A DNA stretch of 64,000 nucleotides from Diabrotica undecimpunctata (GCF_040954645.1 NC_092807.1:4650001-4714000); one strand, 5' to 3'. Shown: positions 48,364 through 61,353, counted from the stretch's first letter. The notes: generated by a model not told the origin, from the sequence alone. Translations and numbers: made by a program.

Positions 48364-49080
48364 ATTAAACCATTGTTTTTTAATTAATAATAAAGCGTCT
48401 ATGGCGCCGAGGACGCTCATTTGTATAATGAAAATTTAAAACAGCAAAAATGTGTGCCCGAGATATTTTCTCTCTCTTATACACGCATGTCCTTCAGCGC
48501 TTCATTAACGATTAAAAACTAATGTTTTAAAATTAAATAGGCCCAAAATACTTATCGGAAAATAGTAGAACAAGGTTTGAACTTGTATTTAGGTCCTTGA
48601 TAAATTCAAAAATAATGTTTCTTACTTGTGTTTTTGAGCTTTGAAAATCGTAATTTTGCGTTTTTCTCAGTTTTAAATTAGTTATATCTCGAAAAGGATC
48701 AAGTTTACAAAAAAAACTACAAAAGATTTATTTTGTTCAGAATGATCCAAAAAATTCAAACATTTTACCTGGGAGCCTTCTTGAACCTTATTTTGGGGTA
48801 TCTCATGAAAGTGATTATGCAAAAAAATCTCATGGGAATATTTTTCCGAACGAACCCGAGCTTTTTGCCTTATCTATAAACGATTTTAGTCGATTTATAC
48901 AAGCATATAATGCAAATAAGTATCATTTTTGCTTACTGTTGGGATTAACCTTTCAGAGTTAACGTGCGAAATAAAAAAATATTAATGTAATTTATAATTG
49001 GGAGTGATCTATTGATTATGTTTTCTCTATAAGCATATCTTGAAAATTTTCATGCGAAATTTCTCTTTGATTCTGAGCCA
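48364..49080. other. AT-rich DNA without secure features
   Basis: No reading frame or terminal structure was recognised. Confidence 0.35.
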
Positions 49081-49905
49081 GAAGTTTGGAATGAGATTTT
49101 AAAGAGATACACGACCACGACACCGACATGGAATAAGAAATTAAGAGCCAATCTCAGAAGTCTTGAATGTTCCACAGAGTGACGTATTTCATTGGTAAGG
49201 ATGGAACAACTAAATGGAAGAAACATGAAGGAAACCGCCGGATACGAACTCGCAGTGACAGTTTAATGAAGGTAAAAATTTCTGGAGTAACTAGGGAAGT
49301 ACGACATATGAAAAGCGCATCAAACATTTGGAGTTGTTTTTTTACTGAAGAGATTTTGCAAACCATTGTAGATAACACGAATATCTTTATTGAACTGTGT
49401 TCTTATAATCTCAGTCATAAGTCTGCAAAAAACAGATATTTTAAAACTTACAGCAATATTGGGTCTTTTATATATAGCTGGGGTAACCAAAAGGAATAAC
49501 CACATGAATGCAGAAGATCTCTTTAGGACAAACGGTTCATCGCCAGAGATTTTTAGATTGACAATATCCCTTGCACAGGTTAAGTTTTTACTCAGACACA
49601 CTCGTTTTGATGATAAATTTGCCTCTCTAATCGAACACGATTAGAGAGGCAAAAATATGACAAATTGACAGTTGTGGGAGAATGATTCGTTTAATTCAAA
49701 TTTACCTAAACATTTTTCATTATCAGCATATACAATGGTAGATGAAAAACTGGAAGTTTTTAGTAATAAATGTGGCTTTATGGTATATATGCCCAATAAA
49801 CCTAATAAATATGGCATACAAACCTACGCATTAGTAGACGCTAAGTTTCCTTATACCACAAATCTAGAGGTGTACGTTAGACAACAGCCACCGGGCCCAA
49901 AATTG
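49081..49905 (+). mobile_element. piggyBac-like transposase fragment
   Basis: Pieces in order: FIGKDGTTKWKKHEGNRRIR, SGVTREVRHMKSASNIWSCF, FTEEILQTIVDNTN, IGLLYIAGVTKRNNHMNAED, LRHTRFDDKFASL, MVDEKLEVFSNKCGFMVYMP (first catalytic aspartate in VDEKL), NKPNKYGIQTYALVDAKFPY (second) and TTNLEVYVRQQPPGP. This follows the piggyBac/PGBD core. Two frame changes and a stop near 49642 break it. The C-terminus, with the third catalytic aspartate and the cysteine-rich region, is missing. Confidence 0.87.
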
Positions 49906-49974
49906 ATACGAGCAATATTTCCCTCGTTTCTCGCCTCTGCAGCCCTATATCTGATTCTTACATATATGTCACCA

Positions 49975-50660
49975 TTGAAGATAAATTACGAAGATGGAAA
50001 AAATATATGTGAGAATTATTCGAAGATGCAGCACGAAGTTCGACTGAAATAAAGAATTCCTACTGCCCAAAAATAACAAACGAAGAAGTAACTATGGCCA
50101 TTAAGCGGATTAAAGATGGGAAATCACCACGACCAGGAAAAAGCCAGAAGCTCTTTAAACAGCCTTAGGAAGATTCTCTGCAACTTATCTTTAAGTATCA
50201 ATATATGCATAAGAATTCTTAGATGTTACATCTTTAGTGGCCTCCTCTATGGACACATGACACATCTAAAATAAGACGACTACAAGAAACAACGGAGATG
50301 AAAATACTCCGACGAATATCAGGGAAAAGTCTGTTGGATAGGGAGAGAAGCGAAAACATGAGATGAGCATGCAATATAGAAGACATAAATGGATGGGTGA
50401 CAAAACGGAAACAGCATAAGTCACCAAATGGACGAAGAATTATTAGCACACCAAGAAAAAGATGGTGCGATAATTTAAACAATTTATTAGGCTAATATTA
50501 AAGAAGAAATAGGCTTTAAAGCCTACATAAAAGAAGGGAGAAGAAGATAAAAAAGCTAGAAACCTACAGAGGTATCAACTCATTAAACATCACTCTGAAA
50601 CGTACAACTAAAATTTTGCAAGAACGAGTTAATTACGAAAGAAATGTGATTGTTACTGAA
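49975..50660 (+). mobile_element. Scrambled LINE fragments
   Basis: Short blocks in order: ELFEDAARSSTEIKNSYCPK and ITNEEVTMAIKRIKDGKSPR (before the reverse transcriptase), then directly a C-terminal piece (LQETTEMKILRRISGKSLLD, TPRKRWCDNLNN), an AAG tail near 50540, and after that YRGINSLNITLKRTTKILQE from another copy. Large internal deletions have occurred. Confidence 0.7.
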
Positions 50661-52369
50661 ACATCTATCTATATTTCTACACATCTTAAACAAAAGATCA
50701 GACAAAGCAACGTTAAGAAAGCGGCGAATGCCCACAGAAGACGGTTAAGATTACTGGATCGGCCGGAAAAGTTGGCGATGTCTATCTTTTGAGATTCTAA
50801 ATGTGTTAATTACATCAATTAGTTAAATAATGCCTGTCTTGTACTATGAAGATCTAATGGACCGTTTGGACGCCGATTTAAAAAAATGCAGAAGAAAAAT
50901 TACACTCATTGAAGTAGGAATTGATCAATCACCTACTATAGTGTCCCGATTTAATCACCTGTAATGATTTCCTGTTCGCAAAATAAAAGAATAGATTAGA
51001 AATGTAAGGTAAAAAACGTTGGGAAAAATAAATGACGTAAATAATAAAAGTCATGCTTTTTCTTATTTAAAGTTCATTATTGGAAAACCATCCCCCTGCT
51101 GTCTAAGTAATAAATCTATGATGTAAAACCTGTTTACTTAACGTTGTCAAATATGTTATCTTACCTGTGAAGAAAATTATTATCACTGATCCACCCGCGC
51201 TCAATCAAAAGTGACAATTAACTTTCTATGGTCCGTATTTAATTGTCTGTATTTACAAAATCACGCTGATAAGATAATACCTGATAAACACTTTGTAATA
51301 GAGAACGTGGTCCGTGTACAAAAAATGGTATAAATTAGCTACTTTGTATGGATTTTTAATCTTTTTGATTGTTGTATTGGATTGGGGACACTGATTGAGC
51401 GATTAATCATTCTGTACCAGATACATACAATAAAATACACGATTAGAAGTGAAAAAAGTTCATTTTGGGTGGTTAATTTTTATTATTTTAACTAAGCAAT
51501 ATGATAATCAAATCTCAACTATACTTAATTTATTTTCTAAGGCAACAATTACACTATTATTGCTTTTTTTAAATAAAAATGAACTCCAGATTTATTTTTA
51601 TTATTTATTATTATTTATTTATATAAAGTACCCCTACAACTATGGCCATTGGTACAGGAACACTAACGTTAGATATTAAATAACGAACTCAATTAATAAT
51701 TATATGACTTTAACTAATGTCTGTTAGATATAACTAACTATATTACGTCTTGTGGTAAAGCTAGACGGTTTAAAAACAATTTCGTAATCTCTGTAAGTTG
51801 GTGGTCACAACGAGGCGCCGACCCTCGCCCCAACCATAGGATCATACTATTATATTACCAATCGCCAGGTAAAATAAATGCATTATTTTAAATGCGAGCG
51901 TTCACTGTTACTGCTATGATCTAGGTGAGGATACAATGCGATGGTCTCCGTTCTGGACGTACCCTTAAGGTTGTAAAGCATTCCTTTAAGAGTAACTTTC
52001 AAGATCAATGTTTTTTATAGGTTAGTGAAAAGTTGGACGAGTTCCTAAGAAACTCAAGAAACCATGAGTAAGTTTGGTGTGGTTTATTCTGAGTCTTCTA
52101 ACAATCTGTGTTTCTCTTCTAGTTAGGAAGTCCAGGGAGAGGTGTGAGAGGTGGCTTTTGGATTTTTGCAGAAATAGTTATCTGATAACTTCACTAATAA
52201 TGCCCTGGTCTAAAATAAGTTTGAGATCGTTAGCTATGGTATAATTTCACTATTTGAGAGAGTGAGTCATCGTTTAAAGGCCCAGAAATGCGGAAAGCTG
52301 TTTGGAAATCCAGTGACGTACACTTACTTTTATTTTAACGTTAATTATATTTTATTTTTCAAATATTAA
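50661..52369. other. Long AT-rich stretch without secure genes
   Basis: No coding signal. At about 51800-51840 GGTGGTCACAACGAGGCGCC, GACCCTCGCCCCAACC stands out as GC-rich and could be a tRNA-primer-like or untranslated piece of a retroelement, but no partner structure was found. Confidence 0.3.
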
Positions 52370-52375
52370 TGTTCG

Positions 52376-52960
52376 AAATAGGCCACAATATATTTATTTA
52401 CAAGTTTTTACTGACGTTTCGATCTCTATATCCAAAGACCGCTTTCAAAGATATAAATGGTAGTTATATTTATTTTATTTGTTTATTATTATATATTTTT
52501 ATAATCTTATATTGTTTATTTTCTTTTTTTTTCTATCTTTAAAAACGGAATAGAGATCGAAACGTCAATGTATTAAACATGTAAATAGATATATTGTGGC
52601 TTATGTCCAACCTTCTCCCTAAAAATACAGAATGCCACAAACAAGCAGCTATAGAAAAATAAATATATCTGTCATTTGTATGTTTGAAAACGGTCTCTTT
52701 ATAGAGATCGAAACGTCCGTAAATTAAACATTTGAATAAATATATTGTGGCTTATTCCCAACATCATTTCTAAAAATACAGAACGACAAGCGAAAAGCCA
52801 TAGAAAATAAATAGTACTATCATTTGTATAATTGAAAACGGTCTCTGGATATAGAGATTGAAACGTCAATAAATAAACATATGAATAAATATTTTGTGGC
52901 TCATTCCCTACATTCCCCTAAAAATACAGAATGCCACAAACAAAAAGCTATAAAAAAGAA
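52376..52960. repeat. About 150-bp repeats with an AGATCGAAACGTC core
   Basis: Three diverged direct units carry AGAGATCGAAACGTC or AGAGATTGAAACGTC at about 52552, 52702 and 52852, with shared TATTGTGGCTTAT and TAAAAATACAGAA blocks. An inverted partial unit (GACGTTTCGATCTCTATATC) lies at about 52420. Non-coding. Confidence 0.8.
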
Positions 52961-53420
52961 GTAATTTTGCAGAAAGTTTACTGATGCCAACCGGCTGTCG
53001 CGGAAGTTACGCTAAAACGTCTTTTGACGTGACCCGTCCTTAAACAGTTACACAATGAAATTTTTTTAAAACAAATTTTAAGACAGTTTCCACACCTCCC
53101 CAGAGGTATGTCTTGTGGCGCGATACTTTTTTTAAATGGGTGTTCGCCAAGAGCCATATTGTCTTATTAAATAAAATGAACAAAACCCTTAAACAGTATA
53201 AAACAAAACAAAATAAAATCCTATAAAACAAAATAAAATTCTATAAAAACAAAATAAAAATAATGTTTGATGTGTTTAAACACAAACACTATACACACTT
53301 ACTATGTTCTTCTCGTTTTTTTTTTGTTTTTGGTTTTTTTTCTAAACCTGAAGATACAGTGCTGCTATCGCTGTCATTATCTTCACCACCTGGTGTAATT
53401 ATAATTGGCTCTAGTAAAAC

Positions 53421-54625
53421 TTAGATATGAGTGTCAAGTTCCCACATACGATGTTCTTCTTTAATTATGTGGCCTATACATTTAGCCCATTTCGCTGGAG
53501 TTACATGAAGGATTGCTTGAATCAAAAGTTTCTTAATTTCGTTTAATTTGAACGTTTTGTTATTGCGTGCTACATCTCCTTTCACTTGCTCCCAGATAAG
53601 TTCAATGGGATTAAGTTCGCAATGATAAGGTGGTAGACGCAGAACTTTGACACCATAATCTTTTGCAGTTTCATCTACAGCATATTTAAGATATTCAATT
53701 TTCCTTAACCGTGCAATGTCAAGGAGCTAAATTTTGAGCATTGATTCTTCGTATGCAATCCCCTTTTCTGTAAGCCATTCTTGAATCCTCCCTTTCAATT
53801 TCTTTAATAATCACCTGTTTTTTTCGACTCAAATTGAAGAAAACCATCATCAAGAAACCCTGTATCACTTCCTATATGGGTGACGATTAAACGCCGTCCC
53901 TTTCCTGATGGAGCTTTTAATCCTGTATATCAGCCTTCTATAAATGCTTCGCGTTTACTTTTGACATTTAAATCTTGCCAAACTTTTCCAACTGTATGAC
54001 CTTTTCCAACCTTGGTTAATCCAGGTTTCATCCAAATAACATATTTTGCGTCCAGTGCTGCGAATTTTGCGTATTTCTTCTAAATATTTTCTTCTCCGCA
54101 CAATAATTTTATTTTTTTCTAATAGCATACTTTTTCTGTTGAGTTTTACATATCGAAAGTTCATTTCACGCATGGTCCTGGTTAAGACTCTACGAGATAT
54201 CTTGGGTAAGGAGTCATCGTTTTCGAGCTCTTGAGAAATATTTTTCAGTGTTGGAATTACATTCCGAAAATAAAATTAATGAATTTTTCGACGTATAATA
54301 TTCCTTGTCTCGTCATCCAAAACAATGCTTTTCCTACCTCTAGTTTTACCTTTTTCTTGCTTTTTATTTTCCGATGTATTTTTAAGTACACGATAAATAC
54401 AGCTAACGGATACGTTTGTTAAACTGCTACAAATGTCGACCGCTTGGCTAACATTTAATTCCATTTTTCTGCCGACAATTGCTTCATAAACGTTTCGTAT
54501 TATTACCTTCTCTTCGGACGTTAACATTTTCCGTCTCTTTTGCGGCATTTCATTTTTGGAATCAACATCAGAATTTTGCAGTCTTCTCTTGGAACAACTC
54601 GGTTTTTCGTCCAACTCCAATAAAA
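53421..54625 (-). mobile_element. DD82E-type Tc1/mariner transposase pseudogene, copy 1
   Basis: Minus-strand blocks: SEEKVIIRNVYEAIVGRKME and VSVSCIYRVLKN (DNA-binding start), then MREMNFRYVKLNRKSMLLEK, KICYLDETWINQGW (first aspartate), APSGKGRRLIVTHIGSDTGF, FLQFESKKTGDY, EWLTEKGIAYE-like, and VLRLPPYHCELNPIELIWEQ (glutamate). The segment with the second aspartate has been deleted just after TGDY. No start ATG is seen in frame, and frameshifts lie near 54240 and 53960. It is the same family as the copy at 62837. Confidence 0.85.
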
Positions 54626-55289
54626 CTCAAACCAAATAATCACAGAATATAACTAAACATTTACTATAAAACGACAAACTATAACACTCGTATTATCAAT
54701 AACACGTTTTATCAATAACACAAACTTATCGCATAAAATACCCTACTCTCAGATACGCCAATGTAAATAACCTATTGTTGATGGGCACTCGCTCGACAAA
54801 AACTAGTTTGACGGCTTTCTGTGGATCTGAATTGAAACGGAGTTCCGTTGCTAATTCCAAAGTTGCCAAACGATTGAAAAATATTGTTTTAAAATATCGA
54901 TTTTTATTTTATAAATTTAAATATGTAACGAAACGGAACATATAAATAAAATTTATTTCATTACAATTTTGTGCTTAATTTTTACTATTGAAAAGATCAG
55001 GTTTTTTTGTATTTTTATGACGGTAATAATCGCTGCATGGAAGAATACAGGTTTTGTATGACCATAATTACTACTTGTGAACAAGAATTGGCTACACTGT
55101 ACGACAACTTCTGGTCAAGTCTACTATAGAGAAGCACAAATAAATATACTACTTAATATATTCTGTAATTTCTTATGAGGAAACGCAAATTGCAATCGAG
55201 AAAACAGGCAGTTTTCGAGGGCCGCTGTGTACATTTAAATTTGAGGATATTCTGCGTTTAAACTATGATATCACTCTTCTAAATTGAGG
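54626..55289. other. AT-rich DNA beside the DD82E copy
   Basis: This may include the element's 5' end, but no inverted terminal repeat pairing could be confirmed against the sequence near 53100. Confidence 0.3.
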
Positions 55290-56810
55290 GTTTCTACTTT
55301 AGTTGAATTATGGTTATCCCAAAACTATAGTTGGTAGCTTCTTTCGCAAAATGGTCTGCTGTTTCATTACCAGTAATTAAATTATAAGAAAGCAGCCATA
55401 TGTGAGAGACTTTTTTAAAGTGAGCAGAAAGATTTTGGTAAATACTTTAAATCAATTGATGCTCATTGAGAATTGTATTGATTAAATGGATAAATGGAAG
55501 GAAATATGTAAACGTTTCATGTTAAGGGTAAGCAAGATGATCTTACAAGTTCATATTTAGTGATAACTGCACAACCAATAACAGTGAGTGATAGTTTTAG
55601 AAGCATTGGTAAAGAGAATTAAATTATTTGTTTTTTTTTTGTATAATTTCTAAATATGCTTTTGTTATAAGAACGTTAGGTGATTCGTGATTCATGTTTG
55701 TTAACGACGGTGATATGTCTATTGAAGGAAGATTGAGTATAGGTTTCATGATCAGATGTTGTTTATTGTAAGAAGAGGGAATTGTGAGCGCTATTGTAAA
55801 CAGAGTTTAATAAATCTATGTCAGATGTAGAGACAGAGAAATGGATAAAGATATTGTAGTCGAGCTTAGATCGGATACGAGCTATGTAGACTTTCAATAA
55901 AGTTGTTTCATTGGCACCTCATTAAGGATGACTATGGGTTTTAAGAACGTTGAGCCTTCTAAAACAAGATTTTAAGTTCATAGACGTGATTTTTCCAATT
56001 TAATCTGGAGTCAAATAATATCATATCGAGAATTTTACATTGATTAACAACAGATAGTGGAGAATTGTTGAATAAAATTTCGGGCAAGGGAGTAGAGGTC
56101 TTTCTGGAAAATTTTATAATTTAGTTTTATTCGGAAATAATGATGATCCTAGTTTGTTAGATCTATCTTGAAGAAGATTTACTGCATATTGTAGAAGTTT
56201 ACATGTAATGGAAACAGATTTACTATGGTAGTAAATGATTAGGTCATCAGCGTATTGGACGTTTTTTATGGAAACAGAAATACCTGCATAACTCGTTAAT
56301 TGCCAGAATGAATAGAGTTGAACTTAATACAGATCCTTAAGGAACACCATCATTTTAAATAAGATATTGAGAATGTTTACCGTTAGTAAAGGCTTTAAAA
56401 GTTCTTCCAGTTATAAAGTTTTTTACAAATGAAAGAATATTACCATCTAAATTATAGTAGGAGAGTGTATCACTGATTGATCACTGATTCTAGAGATTGA
56501 ATCAAATGCCCCTTCAATGTCAAATATAATTGCTACGACATATTGTTAATTGTTGATTGGATAGGGGAAGCCGTGTTACTTTTATTGAATTTATCTTCGA
56601 TATAATATGCAAGTGTGTCGGCAATTACTTGGCTGTTACAGATAACTGTATTGTTGAAAATTATTGGACCAGTCTTAAGGTTAGTTTTATTGCCTTGGAT
56701 TTGTGAATTTTGTTCCATAGTTGAGTGGGATTCTTTTGAGTCTTTTTCATACTGAGATATGAGGTAAATATTTGCGAACAAAAAACCGCGTAAGCAATCG
56801 GGCAACATTG
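55290..56810 (-). mobile_element. I-like LINE pseudogene: linker, reverse transcriptase, RNase H
   Basis: Minus strand from 56808: KGNKTNL..GPIIFNNTVI-type linker (KTGPIIFNNTVICNSQVIAD), then AIIFDIEGAFDSI (motif A), NILSFVKNFITGRTFKAFTN, a broken motif B (NDGVP then GSVLSSTLF) and VQYADDLIIYYHSKSVSITC (YADD intact). At the far end is HIWLLSYNLITGNETADHFA, the last RNase H motif. Many stops. It is the same broad clade as the fragment at 45195 but a different family from the RTE-like copies. Confidence 0.75.
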
Positions 56811-57829
56811 TCTATTTTTCAGTTGTGGTGCAACTGCATTTTCCGAGTAAATACTTTTATTTAAAGTTTTTCAACTATGTTCCTGATAAACATTATTAAA
56901 GTAAAAATATTTACCTATTTGTTTATCATTTTTGTGTATTTATCATATTCGTCATTGAACTGTTTTTAATATGAACGAACTACGATAACTACCAATGCCA
57001 AATATTTTTTAATATTTTCCAAACTAGGTATGCAATAAAAATCACACAAGTAATAGAAATTGATGAATTTGTTTCCAAATATGATAGACACTGAGCGTCA
57101 CACATTCTTTAGTTATTATAAATTTGTGTGTGTGCTTATTTTTACTGTTTGGTTAAACTACAAACCTAACTAAACACTAAGAATAAATACATCTGAATGT
57201 AAAACATGACAAACATGTAAAACAGGATGCAAAGAAAACCAAAGAAAAATTTCTATCAACCAGGAAAACAGTGTCGCAAGGCCTTAATTGAAAAAAGGTT
57301 CGAGTATAACAGACCCTTAGAGCTTACTTACTTTCCTAGTCCGGATCACTTCTTTAAACTTAATACTTACAATGTTTCGCCACTTGGATGTCCCTGTCAT
57401 TAGCTGCCATTAGGTCAAGGTGAATGCTGCCTGGGTCAAGTTTGTGCAAACCAATAGATGTTCAGGATTTCCTATCTTCTGCGTAGTCCCATCTTTTTGT
57501 TTAACCTTTACTCATGTAAGGTAATTGATAGTCTGTAGCCATATTTTCTTTTGATGTTAAAACAGGCAGCAGCAACCGACGGTTCTCTCCAAAGATGTAG
57601 ACCACCTCGTTGAGCGGCCATTTCAATCAGAAGCTGCTACTAGATTTCAACATTGATGGATGCAATTGATGGCCAAACATGGCATGGCGTGGGTCACTAT
57701 TTTGCTTCTTCTTCACGATCTCAGAAATCACTTTCCTTATAATGTTTGAAGGAGCAATTTCGATCAACGGGTATAAGTCTTAGACTGGAGTAGGTTTCTT
57801 AAAACTTTTGGCGAGACTCAGAACACTTG
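56811..57829. other. DNA without secure features
   Basis: AT-rich to 57300, then a more GC-balanced stretch to 57830 that may hold very old LINE sequence in the minus orientation. Nothing is assignable. Confidence 0.3.
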
Positions 57830-58130
57830 ACATTGGAGGGTAAACCATTAGAGAGGGTCGACAAGTATAAATACCTCTGAGCAATAGCTCGAAAAGGATT
57901 TATAAAATACAAGTCAATGTTTACAAACAAGAAATTCAATATGCATTCGAAATGTGGGTATATAGGCGTATTCTTAAAATTCCTTGGACTGCAAAAGTCC
58001 CAAACGAAGAAGTGTCAAGACAAATTGGACATGGCAGAGACCTTATGAACACAATTAAAATAAGAAAAACATCGTATCTTGACTACATACGTCGAAACGA
58101 TAAGTACTCTCTTCTATACGTCATCTAACA
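57830..58130 (+). mobile_element. RTE-like LINE C-terminal fragment
   Basis: One plus frame reads QYAFEMWVYRRILKIPWTAK, VPNEEVSRQIGHGRDLMNTI and KIRKTSYLDYIRRNDKYSLL, matching the WVYRR.LKIPW and TSYLGHI blocks of other copies in this window (for example 5599-5986). It ends abruptly near 58125. Confidence 0.75.
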
Positions 58131-58369
58131 TGACTAACCTCAGTGTTGAATAGATATTTTACGTTGTAAAAGAGAGGGAAGCGTTTAAAGAAGTGATCTT
58201 CGTTAGAAGACGGCACAATAAGAAGAAAAAATAATTCCGTATAAATATAATTAGGCATACGGTCATTTAATTTTTGTATGTTAAAGTTTTGCAACCATTT
58301 CAAATTTATACGCGAATGTAAGCAGTGCATGGAAAAACATGTTGTGTGTCTCTGATTGTCAAGGAATGG

Positions 58370-59780
58370 TATTGACAATTAAAGAGTGGCAGAGAAGAGA
58401 CGAATCATAAGCTGCGATCAAGTTACTTAAGTACTGTATCAACAGAAAAGAATTTGACATGGGTGGAAAGCTTGATTAGAGAACTGGATTACAGAAAAGT
58501 TAAATGCGCAATAGATTTCTCACCTTTTGTCAGAGGATCAAAAGAAAAAATGCAACATCTCACAGAATACAGGTAAATGGTAATGGCTTTCTCTCGTCAA
58601 TATTTTCCAGCGACGAATCTTGGTTTTATTATTTTGAACCATCCAGTAAGCTAAACAACTTAGCTGGAGACTTAGGAATGGCAAGAGAGATGGAACAAGA
58701 ACTCGTGGCAAACATCTCGGAAACAAACATAATGGCAGGGATAATCAGATCCATGAACTGAAGAGAAGACTCGGTCTTAGGTGGGCAGCATATGGAAAAC
58801 TGGGAGAAACTTTTAAAAGTGAGCTGCCCACATGCCTAAAGAGAAAAATACTTGATCAATGCGTCCTCCCAGTGTTAACATACGGAGAAGAAACACTTAC
58901 TCCAACAAAAGCCTCGGCTATCAAACTGAAAGTCACACAGAGAAGAAAAGAGTTAGGACACACCATGTTAGGAATAACTCTGCGGGACAAAATAAAAATT
59001 GAAGAGGTCAGAAGCAGAACCAAGGTGACGACATCATCGAAAGGATAGCCAGACTAAAATGAGAATTAAAAGAGAAAAGAGAATATTGGAATAGAGACCA
59101 GGGGAAGACAAGAGAAGCCTTGGTCGACCACGATTTAAGAAGAAAAAATAAAAACTGGATAAGAGTGGCGCTAGATAGATGTGGTTGAAAACACGAAGAA
59201 GAGGCCTATGTTCAGCAGTGGACTTTTGAGGCTATATGTTGATGAGTAAGTTGTCATTGATGCAATAAAAACAATAAATTATCTGTCACTAAAGAAGTTT
59301 ACAGTTCAGCCCTTTGCAGGAAAAGGTTATGTTAATAGTTTTTTTTTACCATGAAAGACCCTTTATCGTAGCGTATCGTAGAGTACATATCAACGCAAAC
59401 CTGTATAATGAAACATTAAACAAGCTCCATCAAGAAAAAAGACGAAAATGTCTAGGGAAGCTCTCACGTGGTAGCATTCTTCCGCACAGCAATGCTCAGC
59501 CTCATTTTGCCAAAGTAGTAAAAGAAAATCTACAATGAAAGAATTGGAGATATTAGAGCATAGTTTTCACACCTTTGTGTGAAAAGTAAGAAAAAAGTAG
59601 AAAATTCAGTAAAAGAATTCTTCGAGCAAGAGGCACAAGGTTTCTTTAAGTTGGGTATATATCGGTTAGTGAAACAATGGTACCTGTGCCTTAATTATAG
59701 TGTTAATTATTTGTAGATATAATTGCAAATAAATTTTTTCTGGACCAAAGAGGTATTTCAATTGGTCAAGCATAGTGCTG
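58370..59780 (+). mobile_element. mariner transposase pseudogene, interrupted by a LINE
   Basis: The pieces are YLSTVSTEKNLTWVESLIRE-like and SSIFSSDESWFYYFEPSSK (first aspartate, equivalent to GDETWV.YFEP) up to about 58650. Then from 59320 come KVMLIVFFYHERPFIVAYRR, YNETLNKLHQEKRRKCLGKL, GSILPHSNAQPHFAKVVKEN and the tail VKEFFEQEAQGFFKLGIYRL. In the last block the usual LLHDNARPH is LPHSNAQPH, so the second catalytic aspartate is serine. Stops and a LINE insert (about 58650-59240) inactivate it. Confidence 0.83.
58650..59240 (+). mobile_element. RTE-like LINE C-terminal fragment inside mariner
   Basis: Read across frame changes: LGWAAYGKLGETFKSE-like, LDQCVLPVLTYGEETLTPTK, LKVTQRRKE, HTMLGITLRDKIKIEEVRSR, then RSLGRPRFKK and EEAYVQQWTFEA. 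This corresponds block by block to the LINE at 59796-61341, of which it is an older copy in the opposite orientation. Confidence 0.75.
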
Positions 59781-59795
59781 GATAATGATCGGAAT

Positions 59796-61341
59796 CATCA
59801 TCATCATCATCCAGCCTCATTTTCACATCCATTGTTGGATATAGGCCTCCTCCAAACGTCTCCAGTTCTCTCTATCTCTAGCTGCTGCAATCCAGTTTGT
59901 TTATATTCTCCTTAGGTCGTCGGTCCATCGGGTAGGTGGTCTGCCTCGACTTCGCTTGTCGGCTCTTGGTCTCCACTCCAATAATCTCTTCGTCCACCTT
60001 CCGTCTTCCATTCTAGCAATATTTCCAGCGCACCTCCACTTTTGTTTATTGATTCGCAGTATAATATCGTCTACGCCAGTTCATCAGCGTATCTCCTCAT
60101 TTCTCACGCGATCTTTCAAGGTCAGGCCCAGCATTGATCTCTCCATTCCCCTTTGTGTTACCCTCAGTTTTTCGGTAGTAGTTTTCGTTAAAGTTAGGGT
60201 CTCTGCTCTGTAGGTCAAGACTGGTAAGATGCATTGGTTAAATGCCTTCCTTTTCAGGTGAATTGGGGTATTTGTTTTAAAAATGTCTCTCATCCTTCCA
60301 TATGCCGCCCATCCCAACGTGATTCGTCTATTTAGCTCGCAGGTTTGGTTGTCTCTGGTTGTTCTAATTTCATGACCCAAGTATGTGTATTTATCGATTA
60401 AGTCTACCTTGTTGTTATTGATCTGTATCTCTTCGCTGGGAACCATATTGGTCATCATTTTGGTTCTCTCGAAATTTATCTCCAGCCCAGTTTCTTGTAG
60501 TATGTCATTCAGTTCTTGGAGCATGTCTTTGATCTTTCCCAGATTATCTGACAGAAGCACGATATCGTCCGCAAAACGTAGATGGTTTAATCTTTCTTCA
60601 TCGATGGATATTCCTTTCTGTTGCCATGTTAGTCTTTTAAATGCATACTCAAGAACGGTAATCAACAGCTTTGGTGACATGGTATCACCTTGCCTGACTT
60701 TCCTTTTTATCTTTATTTTATTAGTTGCTGAATGTAGACTTATGGTTATTGTGGCGTTTTCATATATATTTTTAACTATATTACAATATCTGTGGTCGAC
60801 CCTGCAATCTTGTAGTGCCCTTAAGATGGACGGTAGTTCCACTGTATCAAACGCTTTTTTAAAGTCTACAAATATCACTGCCAAGGGACGGTTATATTCG
60901 TTAATTTTTTCTATCAGGGTTTTTAGGCACTGCAGGTGATCGTTTGTGCCGTAATTATGGCGGAAACCGGCTTGTTCCCGAGGTTGGTAAAAATCCAGCT
61001 TTGTCTCTAATCTGTTCGTTATTATTCGGGTGTATAATTTATAAAGATGGTTAAGGAGACTGATTGGTCTGTATCTTTCCAGGTCTGCTATATCTCCCTT
61101 CTTGTGTAAGAGTACAGTTATTGCATTATTCCACTTTGTTGGGATATTTTGATTCCATAGGCATAGATTAAAGAACTTTTGAATTTTGGCTATCAGTACT
61201 GAGCCTCCTATCTTTATCGCTTCCGTGACGACACCGTCCTCCCCCGGAGCTTTGTTATTCTTCATCTTTTTTAGAGCCTTGTAAATTTCGTCTAAGGAGA
61301 TTTCTGGGATATCTTCGGAACCCTGATTTTGAACCTTCCTG
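59796..61341 (-). mobile_element. RTE-like LINE with long open frame and 12-bp target duplication
   Basis: An open frame of 393 codons (61265-60084, minus) encodes NKAPGEDGV, ADLERYRPISLLNHLYKLYT, PREQAGFRHNYGTNDHLQCL, FVDFKKAFDTVEL, KVRQGDTMSPKLL, HLRFADDIVLLSDNLGKIKD, YTYLGHEIRTTRDNQTCELN, FNQCILPVLTYRAETLTLTK and LGLTLKDRVRNEEIR. A TGA near 60082 interrupts the C-terminus, which goes on RINKQKWRCAGNIARMEDGR and SRGRPPTRWTDDLRRI. The tail is GATGATGATGATGAT. AATGATCGGAAT flanks it at 59784-59795 and 61342-61353. It has an RTE-1-like reverse transcriptase style. Confidence 0.92.
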
Positions 61342-61353
61342 AATGATCGGAAT

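Noticed and set aside
53100..54800. Terminal inverted repeats for the DD82E copy at 53421
   Set aside because: Candidate ends near 53130 (GGGTGTTCGCC) and 54780 (GGGCACTCGC) are not inverse complements of each other.
60385..60939. Plus-strand 184-codon open frame with hydrophobic stretches
   Set aside because: It is a mirror of the LINE reverse transcriptase frame on the minus strand. The apparent membrane segments come from antisense lysine and asparagine codons.
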